DNA of 64,000 bases. It comes from Scytolyngbya sp. HA4215-MV1 (GTDB lineage: Bacteria; Cyanobacteriota; Cyanobacteriia; Leptolyngbyales; Leptolyngbyaceae). A model generated the notes under the pieces. The model saw nothing but the letters and a program-made list of their open reading frames with translations. It was not told where the DNA came from and searched no databases. Of the stretch, positions 9,759 through 21,662 are shown in pieces (position 1 is the first letter of the stretch; each line of letters begins with the position of its first letter). The position numbers were made by a program, and so were the translations under genes. The stretch is taken from NCBI GenBank assembly GCA_019359045.1, contig JAHHIA010000011.1, positions 1 through 64,000 on the forward strand. Direction: 5' to 3'.

Positions 9759-9827
9759 TAGGGGCGCGACATTGGGTGCAAAATCCTTGCTTCGCCTGAA
9801 AATTGTTGTCCCAATGCCACGCCCCTA
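9759..9827. repeat. 69-bp palindromic dispersed repeat, copy 1
   Basis: The ends are near-perfect inverted repeats: TAGGGGCGCGACATTGGG at 9759 and CCCAATGCCACGCCCCTA ending at 9827 (16 of 18 complementary). A second element of exactly the same length with the same ends lies at 45418-45486. The middle parts differ. It looks like a MITE or REP-type unit. Confidence 0.7.
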
Positions 9828-9874
9828 CAGGATTTGACAGCTCCAACACAAAATTCATCATAAGTAGAAAATTC

Positions 9875-9951
9875 GGTGTTGCTGAATCAAGTTTTGATTT
9901 TAGGGTTGTATGAATTAAACCCTCGTCCCAATTCATCCGACTGTTCAGCCC
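9875..9951. repeat. Degenerate MITE-like element (GTTGCTGAATC family)
   Basis: The left end is GGTGTTGCTGAATC at 9875; the interior holds TAGGGTTGTATGAATT and CCCAATTCAT, and the right end has GTTCAGCCC. This order matches the reverse complement of the element at 36000-36075 between nrtC and nrtD, so I take it as a diverged copy. It lies immediately downstream of ilvH, whose stop is at 9957. Boundaries are approximate. Confidence 0.5.
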
Positions 9952-9956
9952 TCGGC

Positions 9957-10481
9957 TTAAACCTTAGCTTCCAACAATTTGAGAAATTCTGTGTTGACTC
10001 CTGATTCGCGAGTTAGCGCAATCTTGCCCGTGCGGGCGATTTCTCGAATTCCGAATTTGTTCAGCACCTGAACGATCGCAACCATTTTGCCAGGATCGCC
10101 GACCACTTCCAGCGTCAACGAATCCTCCGCCACGTCCACCACTCTGGCACGAAAGATCTGTGCCAGTTCGAGCAACTCAGACCGATTAGAACTGGTGGCA
10201 TTAACCTTGAGCAACATCAACTCTCGCTCCACGCAAGGCGTTTCGGTAATGTCGTGGACTTTAAGCACATTAATCAACTTGTAAAGCTGCTTGGTCAGTT
10301 GTTCGATTGCTTGATCGTCCCCTGGAACTACCATCGTGATGCGCGAAACGCCCATCTGTTCCGCTGGACCCACTGCCAAACTTTCGATATTGAAACCGCG
10401 GCGGGCAAACAAGCCAGCAATCCGGGTGAGAACCCCGGCTTCATCTTCAACCAAAACCGAGAGAGTATGTTTTATTGCCAT
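9957..10481 (-). CDS. ilvH: Acetolactate synthase small (regulatory) subunit
   Basis: This is the regulatory subunit of acetohydroxyacid synthase in branched-chain amino acid synthesis. It binds valine and activates the catalytic IlvB subunit. The N-terminal ACT domain (about 3-75) begins [20 protein letters not shown] and contains [14 protein letters not shown] second ACT-like half follows ([31 protein letters not shown] pattern). The ATG at 10481 gives 174 residues, the normal length for cyanobacteria; an upstream in-frame start at 10517 would add 12 residues that do not fit the family. No ilvB lies nearby, as is usual in cyanobacteria. Confidence 0.95.
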   Translation of the reverse strand: MAIKHTLSVLVEDEAGVLTRIAGLFARRGFNIESLAVGPAEQMGVSRITMVVPGDDQAIEQLTKQLYKLINVLKVHDITETPCVERELMLLKVNATSSNRSELLELAQIFRARVVDVAEDSLTLEVVGDPGKMVAIVQVLNKFGIREIARTGKIALTRESGVNTEFLKLLEAKV

Positions 10482-10785
10482 AGGTCTATAGGGATCAGGA
10501 CTGGCAAGGAATACCAATTCACTTCAGGCTGCAAAAATCAAAAATAGATTTTGGGACGCAAAAAAAGAAGCCCCTGATTTTGCACTGCCTAATTTAGAAA
10601 CGGTGTAGGCGCCAACTCCACGTTTGCCAGAAATTTGGAGAAGCGATTGAACCTGCGCACTGAGAATTCAGTCTGATTTCCGATTTTACCGTTTTCATCG
10701 CACCAACGAGTCTTTAAAGGACACTAATTTCAAACTCGTTTTCAGCCGCTGCGTATCATTAAACAATTTACGTCCGCATAAAAAC
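10482..10785. other. Intergenic region upstream of ilvH
   Basis: These 304 bp separate ilvH from the gene upstream of it on the same strand. I looked for a leader peptide rich in Leu/Val/Ile and for an attenuator hairpin and saw neither. Nothing else is recognisable. Confidence 0.35.
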
Positions 10786-12066
10786 CTAAGGCCTGGGCAC
10801 CAGTACCGTAAGTCCATTCGGAATACATTCTACTTCGATCGGGGTTGTGCCAATAATTTCGCCATCTAACACCACTTTTTGAGGAGGATCGGTGGTAATT
10901 TTAAGTTGCCTGCCGTAAAAATGAACCACATTCTGATCATTGGTGTTGGTTTTAATCAACGCAGCGCCCAGCATTTTGAGCATCACACTCACCCCTTGAA
11001 GTTTAGTCTCTGCCGTTGCGATCGTCACATCCAATTGCCCATCATCCAAAATGACCTGTCCGGCTCCCTGCGCCAGTACAGAGGTGGGGGGTGCCGCATT
11101 GGCAACTGTAATCGCGTTTGCCTGAAATTCGTAGACCGTTCCTTCCGCCTCAATGATGGTCTCAAACAAACTCTGTCCCTCAAAAGCCTGCCAACCTGCC
11201 ATCAGGTAGGCTAGTGCACCCCATTGATCCTTCAACTCACGACTCGCCAGTTCAATGGTTGCTGCTTCGTAGCCAATGCCTGCCAGCAAAATCATCGGTA
11301 AGCCATTACAACGAGCCGCATCGATCGTGCGCGTATAGTTTGCCAGAATCACCTGACAGGCATTTCTAATCGGCAAAACTCTGGGAATGCCTAGCGATAC
11401 TGCAAAAGCGTTAGCAGTGCCTCTCGGAATAATGCCCAGCGGAATACCTGTACTAATCAAGGCACCAGCAACCTCAGAAATGGTCCCATCTCCGCCGGAG
11501 GCGATGATCAGATCGGCTTCGTCAGCGATCGCCAGTTGTACCAATTGCTCTACTTCGATCCCTGGCTCAGTCTGGTGGACTTTCAGATTGAGATAGGGAC
11601 TAAGCAATTGCTGGATTAATGTCAGGTCTTGTTCAGGATTGCCTTGACCAGAAACGGGATTGAAAATTAAATGCGCGATCGGGACTTTTGCCAGTGCTGT
11701 AATGATGGCAGTGGCAGTTGCTAGATTAGTTGCCAGGGGTACATTATGGACATTACAAACACGCAAGAGTGCCTGAATATTCGGCTCATGCAGTTGAGCA
11801 TACAGCGGATCGACCAGAAAGATGACCGCAGCCACTTCGCCACTGCAGACCTGAGCAGCGATCTGCGTGTCTCCGCCCATAGCACCCGGCAATACGGCTT
11901 CAATGAGTAAGGTCGTTGCCGATCGAATCCGTTCTGCCGTTGTACCCGTCGCAATTAAGCGATACCGCGCTAACAGCGGAATATGCTGACGGGCAAAGTT
12001 GACAATTTCATCTTTCTTGGAATCATGGGCAATGAGCGCGATCGTTGCAGGCACGGTGATACCCAA
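10786..12066 (-). CDS. Methylglyoxal synthase fused to a diacylglycerol/lipid kinase domain
   Basis: Two enzymes are joined in one 426-residue chain. Residues 5-125 align with methylglyoxal synthase (E. coli MgsA): IALIAHDS with His14, ATGTTAERI, PGAMGGDTQ with catalytic Asp66, and DPLYAQLHEPN with His93. It would convert dihydroxyacetone phosphate to methylglyoxal and phosphate. Residues 130-426 are a YegS/DgkB-type lipid kinase, with NPVSGQGN (136-143), GGDGT (191-195) and PRGTANAFA (214-222). All key residues of both halves are present, so both may be active. The linker is only about 5 residues, and no second start lies between the domains. Confidence 0.88.
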   Translation of the reverse strand: MGITVPATIALIAHDSKKDEIVNFARQHIPLLARYRLIATGTTAERIRSATTLLIEAVLPGAMGGDTQIAAQVCSGEVAAVIFLVDPLYAQLHEPNIQALLRVCNVHNVPLATNLATATAIITALAKVPIAHLIFNPVSGQGNPEQDLTLIQQLLSPYLNLKVHQTEPGIEVEQLVQLAIADEADLIIASGGDGTISEVAGALISTGIPLGIIPRGTANAFAVSLGIPRVLPIRNACQVILANYTRTIDAARCNGLPMILLAGIGYEAATIELASRELKDQWGALAYLMAGWQAFEGQSLFETIIEAEGTVYEFQANAITVANAAPPTSVLAQGAGQVILDDGQLDVTIATAETKLQGVSVMLKMLGAALIKTNTNDQNVVHFYGRQLKITTDPPQKVVLDGEIIGTTPIEVECIPNGLTVLVPRP

Positions 12067-12115
12067 TAACCTAAAGGAGTGAATCTCTTTACTCTACACG
12101 ATTCTCAAGCGTTCT

Positions 12116-12511
12116 CTAGAGTAAGTCATCGCGAGTGAGGGCAGTTGTGGTCCGCGCAAGGCGGGAACGCGTCTCACGCATATAAGGTCCCCGCAATTTG
12201 CGAGTCCCGATCACCAGACAAACCGCCCCAAACAGCAAGTCCAGCCCTGCCACGGTCAACGCCGATGCCAACCACGATAGGTCAAACACAAAATGGATCA
12301 GTAGTACGCCTGCCGCCTGCAGGAGTACCGAACCCAGAGCAACCAGAATCGCGCCTATGGCGATCGCTGCCATTCCAACCACCAACCGTTGCTGTTCGCG
12401 CGAGGCTTCTTGACGGGCAATGTCCATATGCATATCTGCTAGCATCGCCATCACCCGCCAAAACCGTCTAAGATAAATATCGATCGCATCGAGCAAATCA
12501 CTCACGACCAC
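12116..12511 (-). CDS. Phage-holin-like (DUF1469-type) membrane protein
   Basis: The protein has 131 residues and two strong membrane helices (about 48-72 and 78-102) separated by a short loop, with charged ends. This fits the 'putative actinobacterial holin-X/holin superfamily III' (DUF1469) fold found in ordinary bacterial genomes; the name does not imply a phage here. It overlaps the preceding gene by 14 bp (12498-12511), so the two are translationally coupled. Function is unknown; such pairs are often envelope-stress proteins. Confidence 0.7.
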   Translation of the reverse strand: MVVSDLLDAIDIYLRRFWRVMAMLADMHMDIARQEASREQQRLVVGMAAIAIGAILVALGSVLLQAAGVLLIHFVFDLSWLASALTVAGLDLLFGAVCLVIGTRKLRGPYMRETRSRLARTTTALTRDDLL

Positions 12512-12968
12512 GGTCGAAGCCTCCCACGACTAGGCCGAGGATGAAGCCAATTCCCAACGTCGTAAATAAGCTGGTGCCAATGTTCTTACGGACCTTGGCA
12601 TTCACTTCGGGCAGCACTTCTTTCTCAAACTGGTTGAGTAACCGCTCAGTACGTTGCTCAATACGTTCGAGCAAACTCTCCAAGTTGGATGAAACCTGCT
12701 CCTGTGCCTTGGCGAGTCCGTTCTCGACTTTGCTCTGACTGAGATCCGCTAAATTGTAGAGTTCTTCCAATTGCCGACGCACCAAAGTGCGGGTCCGTTC
12801 GGTCTGGGTAGAAATGTAATCAATCACTTTTTCCAAATCACCATGGGTTTCCGCCAGTGCATCAGGCTTCACTTGTTTCCATTCTTCTAAAATCAACGAT
12901 CGCAGAGTATTGAAGTGCTCTTTGAACTTTTCGGATGAGAGTTTCTTAGTCTTGATTTCAACCAGCAT
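12498..12968 (-). CDS. ElaB/YqjD-like (DUF883-type) coiled-coil membrane protein
   Basis: The protein has 156 residues: a long charged helical region (about 10-125) with many Glu/Gln/Arg heptads, then one C-terminal membrane helix (IGTSLFTTLGIGFILGLVVGG) and a basic tail. This layout resembles DUF883/ElaB proteins that anchor to the inner membrane by the C terminus. The downstream DUF1469-like gene overlaps it by 14 bp. Together they look like the two-gene membrane cassette often seen in stress regulons. Assignment rests on architecture, not on specific motifs. Confidence 0.65.
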   Translation of the reverse strand: MLVEIKTKKLSSEKFKEHFNTLRSLILEEWKQVKPDALAETHGDLEKVIDYISTQTERTRTLVRRQLEELYNLADLSQSKVENGLAKAQEQVSSNLESLLERIEQRTERLLNQFEKEVLPEVNAKVRKNIGTSLFTTLGIGFILGLVVGGFDRGRE

Positions 12969-13367
12969 CGGTTACGCTCTCCACTCAGCTTTATCAATTA
13001 TTCTAGAGAGCAAAACATTTTTTTCGTATCTATACAGCGAGAGAGATAAACCTTGACTTCTACCTCTAAAGGCTGAATAAATTGGCATTTCATGTCATTA
13101 CCTAAGTCGCTTGGGCTGGAAACTGAGACGATTAACCCAGCAGCCTTTATTCATAACGATTTGGCACTGACAACCTGATCGCGTAGTGTGTGCTCGGTAA
13201 TGCCGGATTGCATGGAAATTTTGAGATAATTAAAAATCTAATGTTTAAAATTCACGATTCAATGCTCTAGTACTTTGGGGCGTAAGTTAGGCAACCATTC
13301 TGAGGGAGTTAGAAGTCAGGAGCCAGGAGTCAAAATGGTAGGCAGATTTCCGCCAAGTTCAACTAGA
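12969..13367. other. Intergenic region with a short heptamer repeat
   Basis: These 399 bp lie between two minus-strand genes and hold the promoter of the ElaB-like gene. Positions 13307-13334 contain four degenerate heptamers (AGTTAGA, AGTCAGG, AGCCAGG, AGTCAAA), the kind of short tandem repeat common in filamentous cyanobacteria. No gene is visible. Confidence 0.5.
13307..13334. repeat. Heptanucleotide tandem repeat (STRR-like)
   Basis: Four consecutive 7-bp units follow the pattern AGTCAGG with 1-3 changes each. Arrays of this kind are typical non-coding repeats of filamentous cyanobacteria. Confidence 0.55.
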
Positions 13368-14642
13368 TTAATATCGAACCCATCGCATTAGGATAAATAG
13401 GGTCAATGATGCAAGCAATGCCCCTGCCACAATGCTAAGAATCGCAATATCAAAACTGCCCGTCATTGCCACGATCGTTCCTGGAATCAACGATCCCCCA
13501 ACCCCCCCTAACAGTACAGAAAGTCCGTTATACAATCCAGTGCCTGCCCCGACTCGATCAGCTGGCAATAAATGTTGCACAATTGCATATTCCTGGGCAC
13601 CATAAGCGCTTTGAAAAAAGACCGCGATCGCAAAAAAGAGCACCAGCAGTCCTACGGTATTCACACTCGAAGCCACATAAACCATGATCCCTGCTACCAG
13701 GAAGCCAATTCCCGCCAGTCTAATTCGATGTTGAAGCTTATCCCCCCAGTATGACATCACCAGCATTCCGGCAATCCCAGCGACAAAAATGAGTGCCAGC
13801 GGCCAACCCAACTGCTCAAAGTCGATCCCTTTAGCACGATTGAAGTAGGTCGGTAACCAGTTCAGAGTGCCAAAAGCGCAGAAGGAGTTCAGAGTACCGC
13901 CTAAAACAGTCAGCCAGAATCGCCGATCTCGCCTATAGCGCAACTGCGGAGTTTGGATTAATGCCTGAGCGACTTGACCTTGTCCTGCGTGAATGTATGC
14001 CAGTTCGGTTTCGCTCACCCCATACTTGCGATCAGGAGCATCTTCAACCCATAACCAGACCAGAGGAATGGAGCACAACATCCCCACTGTCCCTAAAACA
14101 GCAAACATGGGACGCCACCCCAGGGCTTGAATCAAGGGAATCAGGAGCAGAGGGGCAACCGCAGTTGCCAGGGTAATCCCAACGCCCCAAATGGCATTGG
14201 CACGCGATCGCTCATTCACTGGGAACCAACGGCTAGTAATAGCACTGAGCATCGGGATATGCACTCCTTCTCCCAATCCCAATAGCAATCGCAAGATCAC
14301 CAAGGCAATTAATGATTGTCCCAATGGTGCACTCAAAAATGTAAACACAGAGAATGCAGCAATTGCCACTATGACACTACGCTTAGGACCAAACCGTTCT
14401 GCTAACGGACTAAGCAACATATTAGACAATGCATATGACAGAAAAAACGCTGCTAATAAGACTTCGCCATGAGATCCTATTTCGCGATCGCTCCAGCTAA
14501 AATCCTGCGCGATCTTAGGGAGCGCCAGTGCCAAATTATTTCGGTCTAAAAAGTTGACAAACACAGTCACTGCCAGAATGATTGGGACCCGCCAACGGGT
14601 TCCCCAGGTAACGGCAATCAGGGACATAACAATTCTCGGCAA
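13368..14642 (-). CDS. MFS transporter, ACS/hexuronate-like family
   Basis: The protein has 424 residues and about 12 membrane helices. The Asp-Arg-Asn signature after helix 1 (FLDRNNLALALPKI) and LAERFGPKRSV between helices 2 and 3 place it in the major facilitator superfamily. RLLLGLGEGVHIPM and the GWRPMFAVLGTVGML region resemble the anion:cation symporter (ACS) branch that moves organic acids and sugar acids. The substrate cannot be read. It is divergent from the glycosyltransferase gene, sharing a promoter region of about 265 bp. No regulator is adjacent. The first residues (MPRIVMSLIAV) allow a start five codons later. Confidence 0.85.
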   Translation of the reverse strand: MPRIVMSLIAVTWGTRWRVPIILAVTVFVNFLDRNNLALALPKIAQDFSWSDREIGSHGEVLLAAFFLSYALSNMLLSPLAERFGPKRSVIVAIAAFSVFTFLSAPLGQSLIALVILRLLLGLGEGVHIPMLSAITSRWFPVNERSRANAIWGVGITLATAVAPLLLIPLIQALGWRPMFAVLGTVGMLCSIPLVWLWVEDAPDRKYGVSETELAYIHAGQGQVAQALIQTPQLRYRRDRRFWLTVLGGTLNSFCAFGTLNWLPTYFNRAKGIDFEQLGWPLALIFVAGIAGMLVMSYWGDKLQHRIRLAGIGFLVAGIMVYVASSVNTVGLLVLFFAIAVFFQSAYGAQEYAIVQHLLPADRVGAGTGLYNGLSVLLGGVGGSLIPGTIVAMTGSFDIAILSIVAGALLASLTLFILMRWVRY

Positions 14643-14908
14643 GGGATCATCGGCAAGGGATCAATGGATAGCGCTATCACTAATCCGAACTGAAAAGCAA
14701 ACTCAGTAGCGGCTAACGCACTTTAGCAAGACCGAGGACTAGAAAGCAACGATCCTGCCCAATGCCCTGCTCTAAACCATTTGCAATTCTGAAATGATGC
14801 GATTGTCAGCTTGAAAATGCATATTTTCGTGATGCTAGGTCAACGAATATTCCTTTGTAGAAAATCTGGGGAATCTTGAAAGAAGAGAAACGAGCGTAGG
14901 TGCAATCT

Positions 14909-15958
14909 ATGAAGGTTTTATTGGGCTGGGAAATTGGCGGTGGACAGGGACATATTCAGCGTCTGGTTGCCCTGGCTCAACATCTACAAATCTGTGGCTA
15001 TACTCCTATTTTTGCTCTCAAACATTACAACTTGAGAGGACTAGATTTTCCTTGGCAAAAGCTTGACGTGCCCCCCTTACCCTTCTCTGGTCGAGAAATG
15101 TCCCACACGTTTGCAGACATTTTGGCAACGTTTGGGTTTGATGATGTCAGATTACTCACCGCCCATTTACAGGCGTGGCAGGATATTCTAGTCGCGGTTC
15201 AACCTAAACTGGTCATCACCGACCACGCACCAGGTTTGGTTTTAGCAGCCCAAGGGCGAGTTCCAACCCTCGTGGTAGGTAGCCATTTTGCCGTTCCTCC
15301 ACCCGTCGCTGTGTTTCCTCCGCTGCGACTACCAACACCGGCAGAATCCGACCAACGACAAATCCAAGTGATTGAAACCATTCAACAGGTCATAAAAGTG
15401 ACTGCACCCTTAGGGAAACTTTTGAATGGCGATCGCCGGTTTATTTTTAGCCTTCCCGAACTCGATTGCTATCGCTTCTGGCGGAAAGATCCTGACTACG
15501 CCCAGTATGCTGGGATTCATATTGCTCCCCTTCCCGATCGTCACATATCTCCCGATGGCACTGCCTGGGCTTATCTCGCAACCGACTACCCTGCGCGTGA
15601 TTTAGTTTACAATACGCTCAGGCCTCAACATGAGTTTAAACCCTTACACGAAGCGTTGAGCGATAAATCGTTAGCGATTCACCATGGTGGTTTAACGACA
15701 ACCATTGGCTGCTTATTAATGGGTATCCCTCAGCTCATTCTGCCTCGTTATTTGGAACAGCAACTCACCGCTTTTGCGTTGCTCAGATTAGGTGTTATTC
15801 AAACGATTAGCAATCCTACTTGGGAAAACTTGCTCATTACACAAGCTCAAACTTATTCCCTTCAAGAAAATGCAAAACTCTTGGCAATCGAGCTTCAGCA
15901 ATGGAATCAAAACTTTATTGAAAAAATTATGAATTCCTGCTTTGAATTAATAGATTGA
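14909..15958 (+). CDS. GT1/MurG-like glycosyltransferase family protein
   Basis: This is a soluble 349-residue GT-B fold protein. The N terminus MKVLLGWEIGGGQGHIQRL has the glycine-rich loop of UDP-glycosyltransferases. The C-terminal half has HHGGLTTTIGCLLMGIPQ followed by ILPRYLEQQLTA, the donor-binding pattern of GT1 enzymes (HGG...G.P....P...EQ). Acceptor and sugar are unknown. I prefer the ATG at 14909, which has AGG 8 nt upstream, to a GTG three codons earlier. AT content rises at the 3' end and in the region beyond it. Confidence 0.75.
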   Translation: MKVLLGWEIGGGQGHIQRLVALAQHLQICGYTPIFALKHYNLRGLDFPWQKLDVPPLPFSGREMSHTFADILATFGFDDVRLLTAHLQAWQDILVAVQPKLVITDHAPGLVLAAQGRVPTLVVGSHFAVPPPVAVFPPLRLPTPAESDQRQIQVIETIQQVIKVTAPLGKLLNGDRRFIFSLPELDCYRFWRKDPDYAQYAGIHIAPLPDRHISPDGTAWAYLATDYPARDLVYNTLRPQHEFKPLHEALSDKSLAIHHGGLTTTIGCLLMGIPQLILPRYLEQQLTAFALLRLGVIQTISNPTWENLLITQAQTYSLQENAKLLAIELQQWNQNFIEKIMNSCFELID

Positions 15959-16275
15959 CTCAAAAATCAGTTAATCAAAATATTTCAATGTCGAATTAGA
16001 ATTTTTTGTAAAAACTTGATTTTGATAGAAGATCCAATCAAATCACAATTTTAATTAGGAAAGTCTTAGATCAAAATTTTGTTATCCTAAAAAAACTGTC
16101 TTATAGATGGCTCATTTTTTTACACTATTTTAATACGATTGATCGTCATTCTATAGATTTATGAGCCAGGATTCTTGTAAGATCTTGGCTCATAAATCTC
16201 CTTCGTTTTACTAATGATTTAAGCTAACTGAAACCTGCGATCGAAGTGCAATTGATGGGTTCCTGGGCGAAGGAT
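15959..16275. other. AT-rich convergent intergenic region
   Basis: These 317 bp lie between two convergent genes. GGATTCTTGTAAGATCTTGG and the two flanking copies of TCATAAATCT/ATTTATGAGC (16156-16200) form an imperfect inverted repeat, so a terminator here is plausible. No ORF is supported. Confidence 0.4.
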
Positions 16276-16773
16276 TTACAACCCAATTTTAGAGAGAAGC
16301 TTGGGTATCCATTTTTCACCCGGAGTGCGTCCTGTTTCATCATTGCTACCGCCATGAGGCTGAGAACGCCCTGGATCGGCACCTTCCATCCCATTGCCAA
16401 TTCCCTGATTAGCATGACAGGTTGGAGTAACTGAACCCCCATACCCCGAAGACGTGACTGAACCTCCATAACCAGAGGCAGTCACCGAACCCCCATAGCC
16501 AGAGGCATCAAGACTATATTGCGATACAAAAGCATTGACTTGCTGTACCCAGCCCGAATTTAAGCCATTATTAGAAGCGCCGGAGTTGTTACAACCAATC
16601 TGAGCATTTCCTGTGACAGGATTGCTTGAAGATTTAGAATTATTGTTGCAAAAGGGAATAGATAAATCTGACTGAATACCCACATATCGAGCGGCATCAG
16701 ATTGGAGCAATGCTGTATTTTGAGTATTGTGATTGGTGCAATCTAAAGGGGATGAACCTAATTTGCCTGGCAT
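16276..16773 (-). CDS. Small Gly/Ser/Asn-rich protein with three SGYGGSVT repeats
   Basis: This 165-residue protein resembles no family I know. Residues 91-117 are three perfect octapeptides SGYGGSVT, each followed by one variable residue (A, S, P). The stretch before them is rich in Asn and Ser with cysteines at 12, 42 and 61; a fourth Cys (119) follows the repeats. There is no signal peptide or membrane helix. The start is strongly supported: GGAG lies 7 nt before the ATG. All nucleotide differences within the octapeptides are synonymous, which argues that the peptide is translated and selected. It is alone between two unrelated genes, and no maturation enzyme or transporter is adjacent. 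A peptide precursor, a surface protein or a disordered protein are all possible. Confidence 0.7.
   Translation of the reverse strand: MPGKLGSSPLDCTNHNTQNTALLQSDAARYVGIQSDLSIPFCNNNSKSSSNPVTGNAQIGCNNSGASNNGLNSGWVQQVNAFVSQYSLDASGYGGSVTASGYGGSVTSSGYGGSVTPTCHANQGIGNGMEGADPGRSQPHGGSNDETGRTPGEKWIPKLLSKIGL
16423..16503 (-). repeat. Three 27-bp coding tandem repeats
   Basis: The units are 16477-16503, 16450-16476 and 16423-16449, encoding SGYGGSVTA, SGYGGSVTS and SGYGGSVTP. Units 1 and 2 differ at five synonymous sites within the octapeptide, and units 1 and 3 at four. No nonsynonymous change occurs except at the ninth codon. Confidence 0.85.
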
Positions 16774-17265
16774 TTCTGTTCTCCTGCTATTTATTCAATA
16801 AACCCATTAAAACTAGCTTTTCAATGAGATGCCTGAGTGAAAATTTGGAAAAGCAAAAAAGTGAAATTTAATTTATTTGAAAAGGATCTACGTCGATTAC
16901 TTAGATTTCTTGATAATTCAAAATTCGATTTTTGATTTTCTACTTGATGCCAACTAAATTGACATCGCTCATACGATTCAATTCTGAAGTAACTAAAAAA
17001 CTCGGTATTTTTTCGGGGTCAGAAATGCTTAAGAGTCCGGAGAACTACTGAAGAGCAATTCTAGAAAGCAGGCAAGCACACAAAGTGATCGTAAATTTCG
17101 GTGCTCATATTTATCGCCCACCAGCCAGATTGGCAATTTACCAGATGGGGCTACGATGGAAGCTTGCTGACATCACTCAACCTTTCGTTTGTCTTTCAGA
17201 TGCACTAGCGGACAATAAAGAAGCCCAAGGTGAATTTGCGCGATGAGCGATCACGGTTAAAAGCT
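16774..17265. other. Intergenic region upstream of the repeat protein
   Basis: These 492 bp contain the promoter of the minus-strand repeat-protein gene and then lead into the 81-bp palindromic element. The first 200 bp are AT-rich (about 16790-16990). No gene or RNA is recognised. Confidence 0.35.
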
Positions 17266-17346
17266 GGCGTTGCTCAACAACGGGATGAAAATGATGCTGA
17301 ATGATTTGAAACTTCGTTCCAAATCATCCTGCTTTTCAGCAACGCC
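17266..17346. repeat. 81-bp palindromic MITE-like element, copy A
   Basis: The ends are GGCGTTGCT and AGCAACGCC, perfect 9-bp inverted repeats. An inner hairpin is formed by ATGATTTG and CAAATCAT around AAACTTCGTTC. The element at 36076-36156 is the same length, in the opposite orientation, and differs at only about four positions. The flanks (TAAAAGCT and TAAAAACT) may be an eroded target duplication. Confidence 0.8.
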
Positions 17347-17422
17347 TAAAAACTCGTACGTGAAAAGTTGAGTGAGTCGTGGTTTAATCCAAATGATTGA
17401 TTGCTGACTCCCCCTTATTTTT

Positions 17423-21591
<4,169 letters not shown>

Positions 21592-21609
21592 TCCCCATGC
21601 CTGGGGGAT

Positions 21610-21645
21610 GTATTTTTGAAGGCGCCACCGCGCCTTCAAAAATAC
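21610..21645. terminator. Bidirectional terminator, eno / 98-residue-repeat protein
   Basis: GTATTTTTGAAGGCGC (21610-21625) pairs perfectly with GCGCCTTCAAAAATAC (21630-21645) around a CACC loop. The A/T run inside the stem can serve both convergent genes. Confidence 0.85.
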
Positions 21646-21662
21646 TGGTTCGACTCTAAGTG

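Noticed and set aside
12116-12511. Prophage holin
   Set aside because: The DUF1469-type fold is chromosomal in many bacteria; no lysin, portal or tail genes are near.
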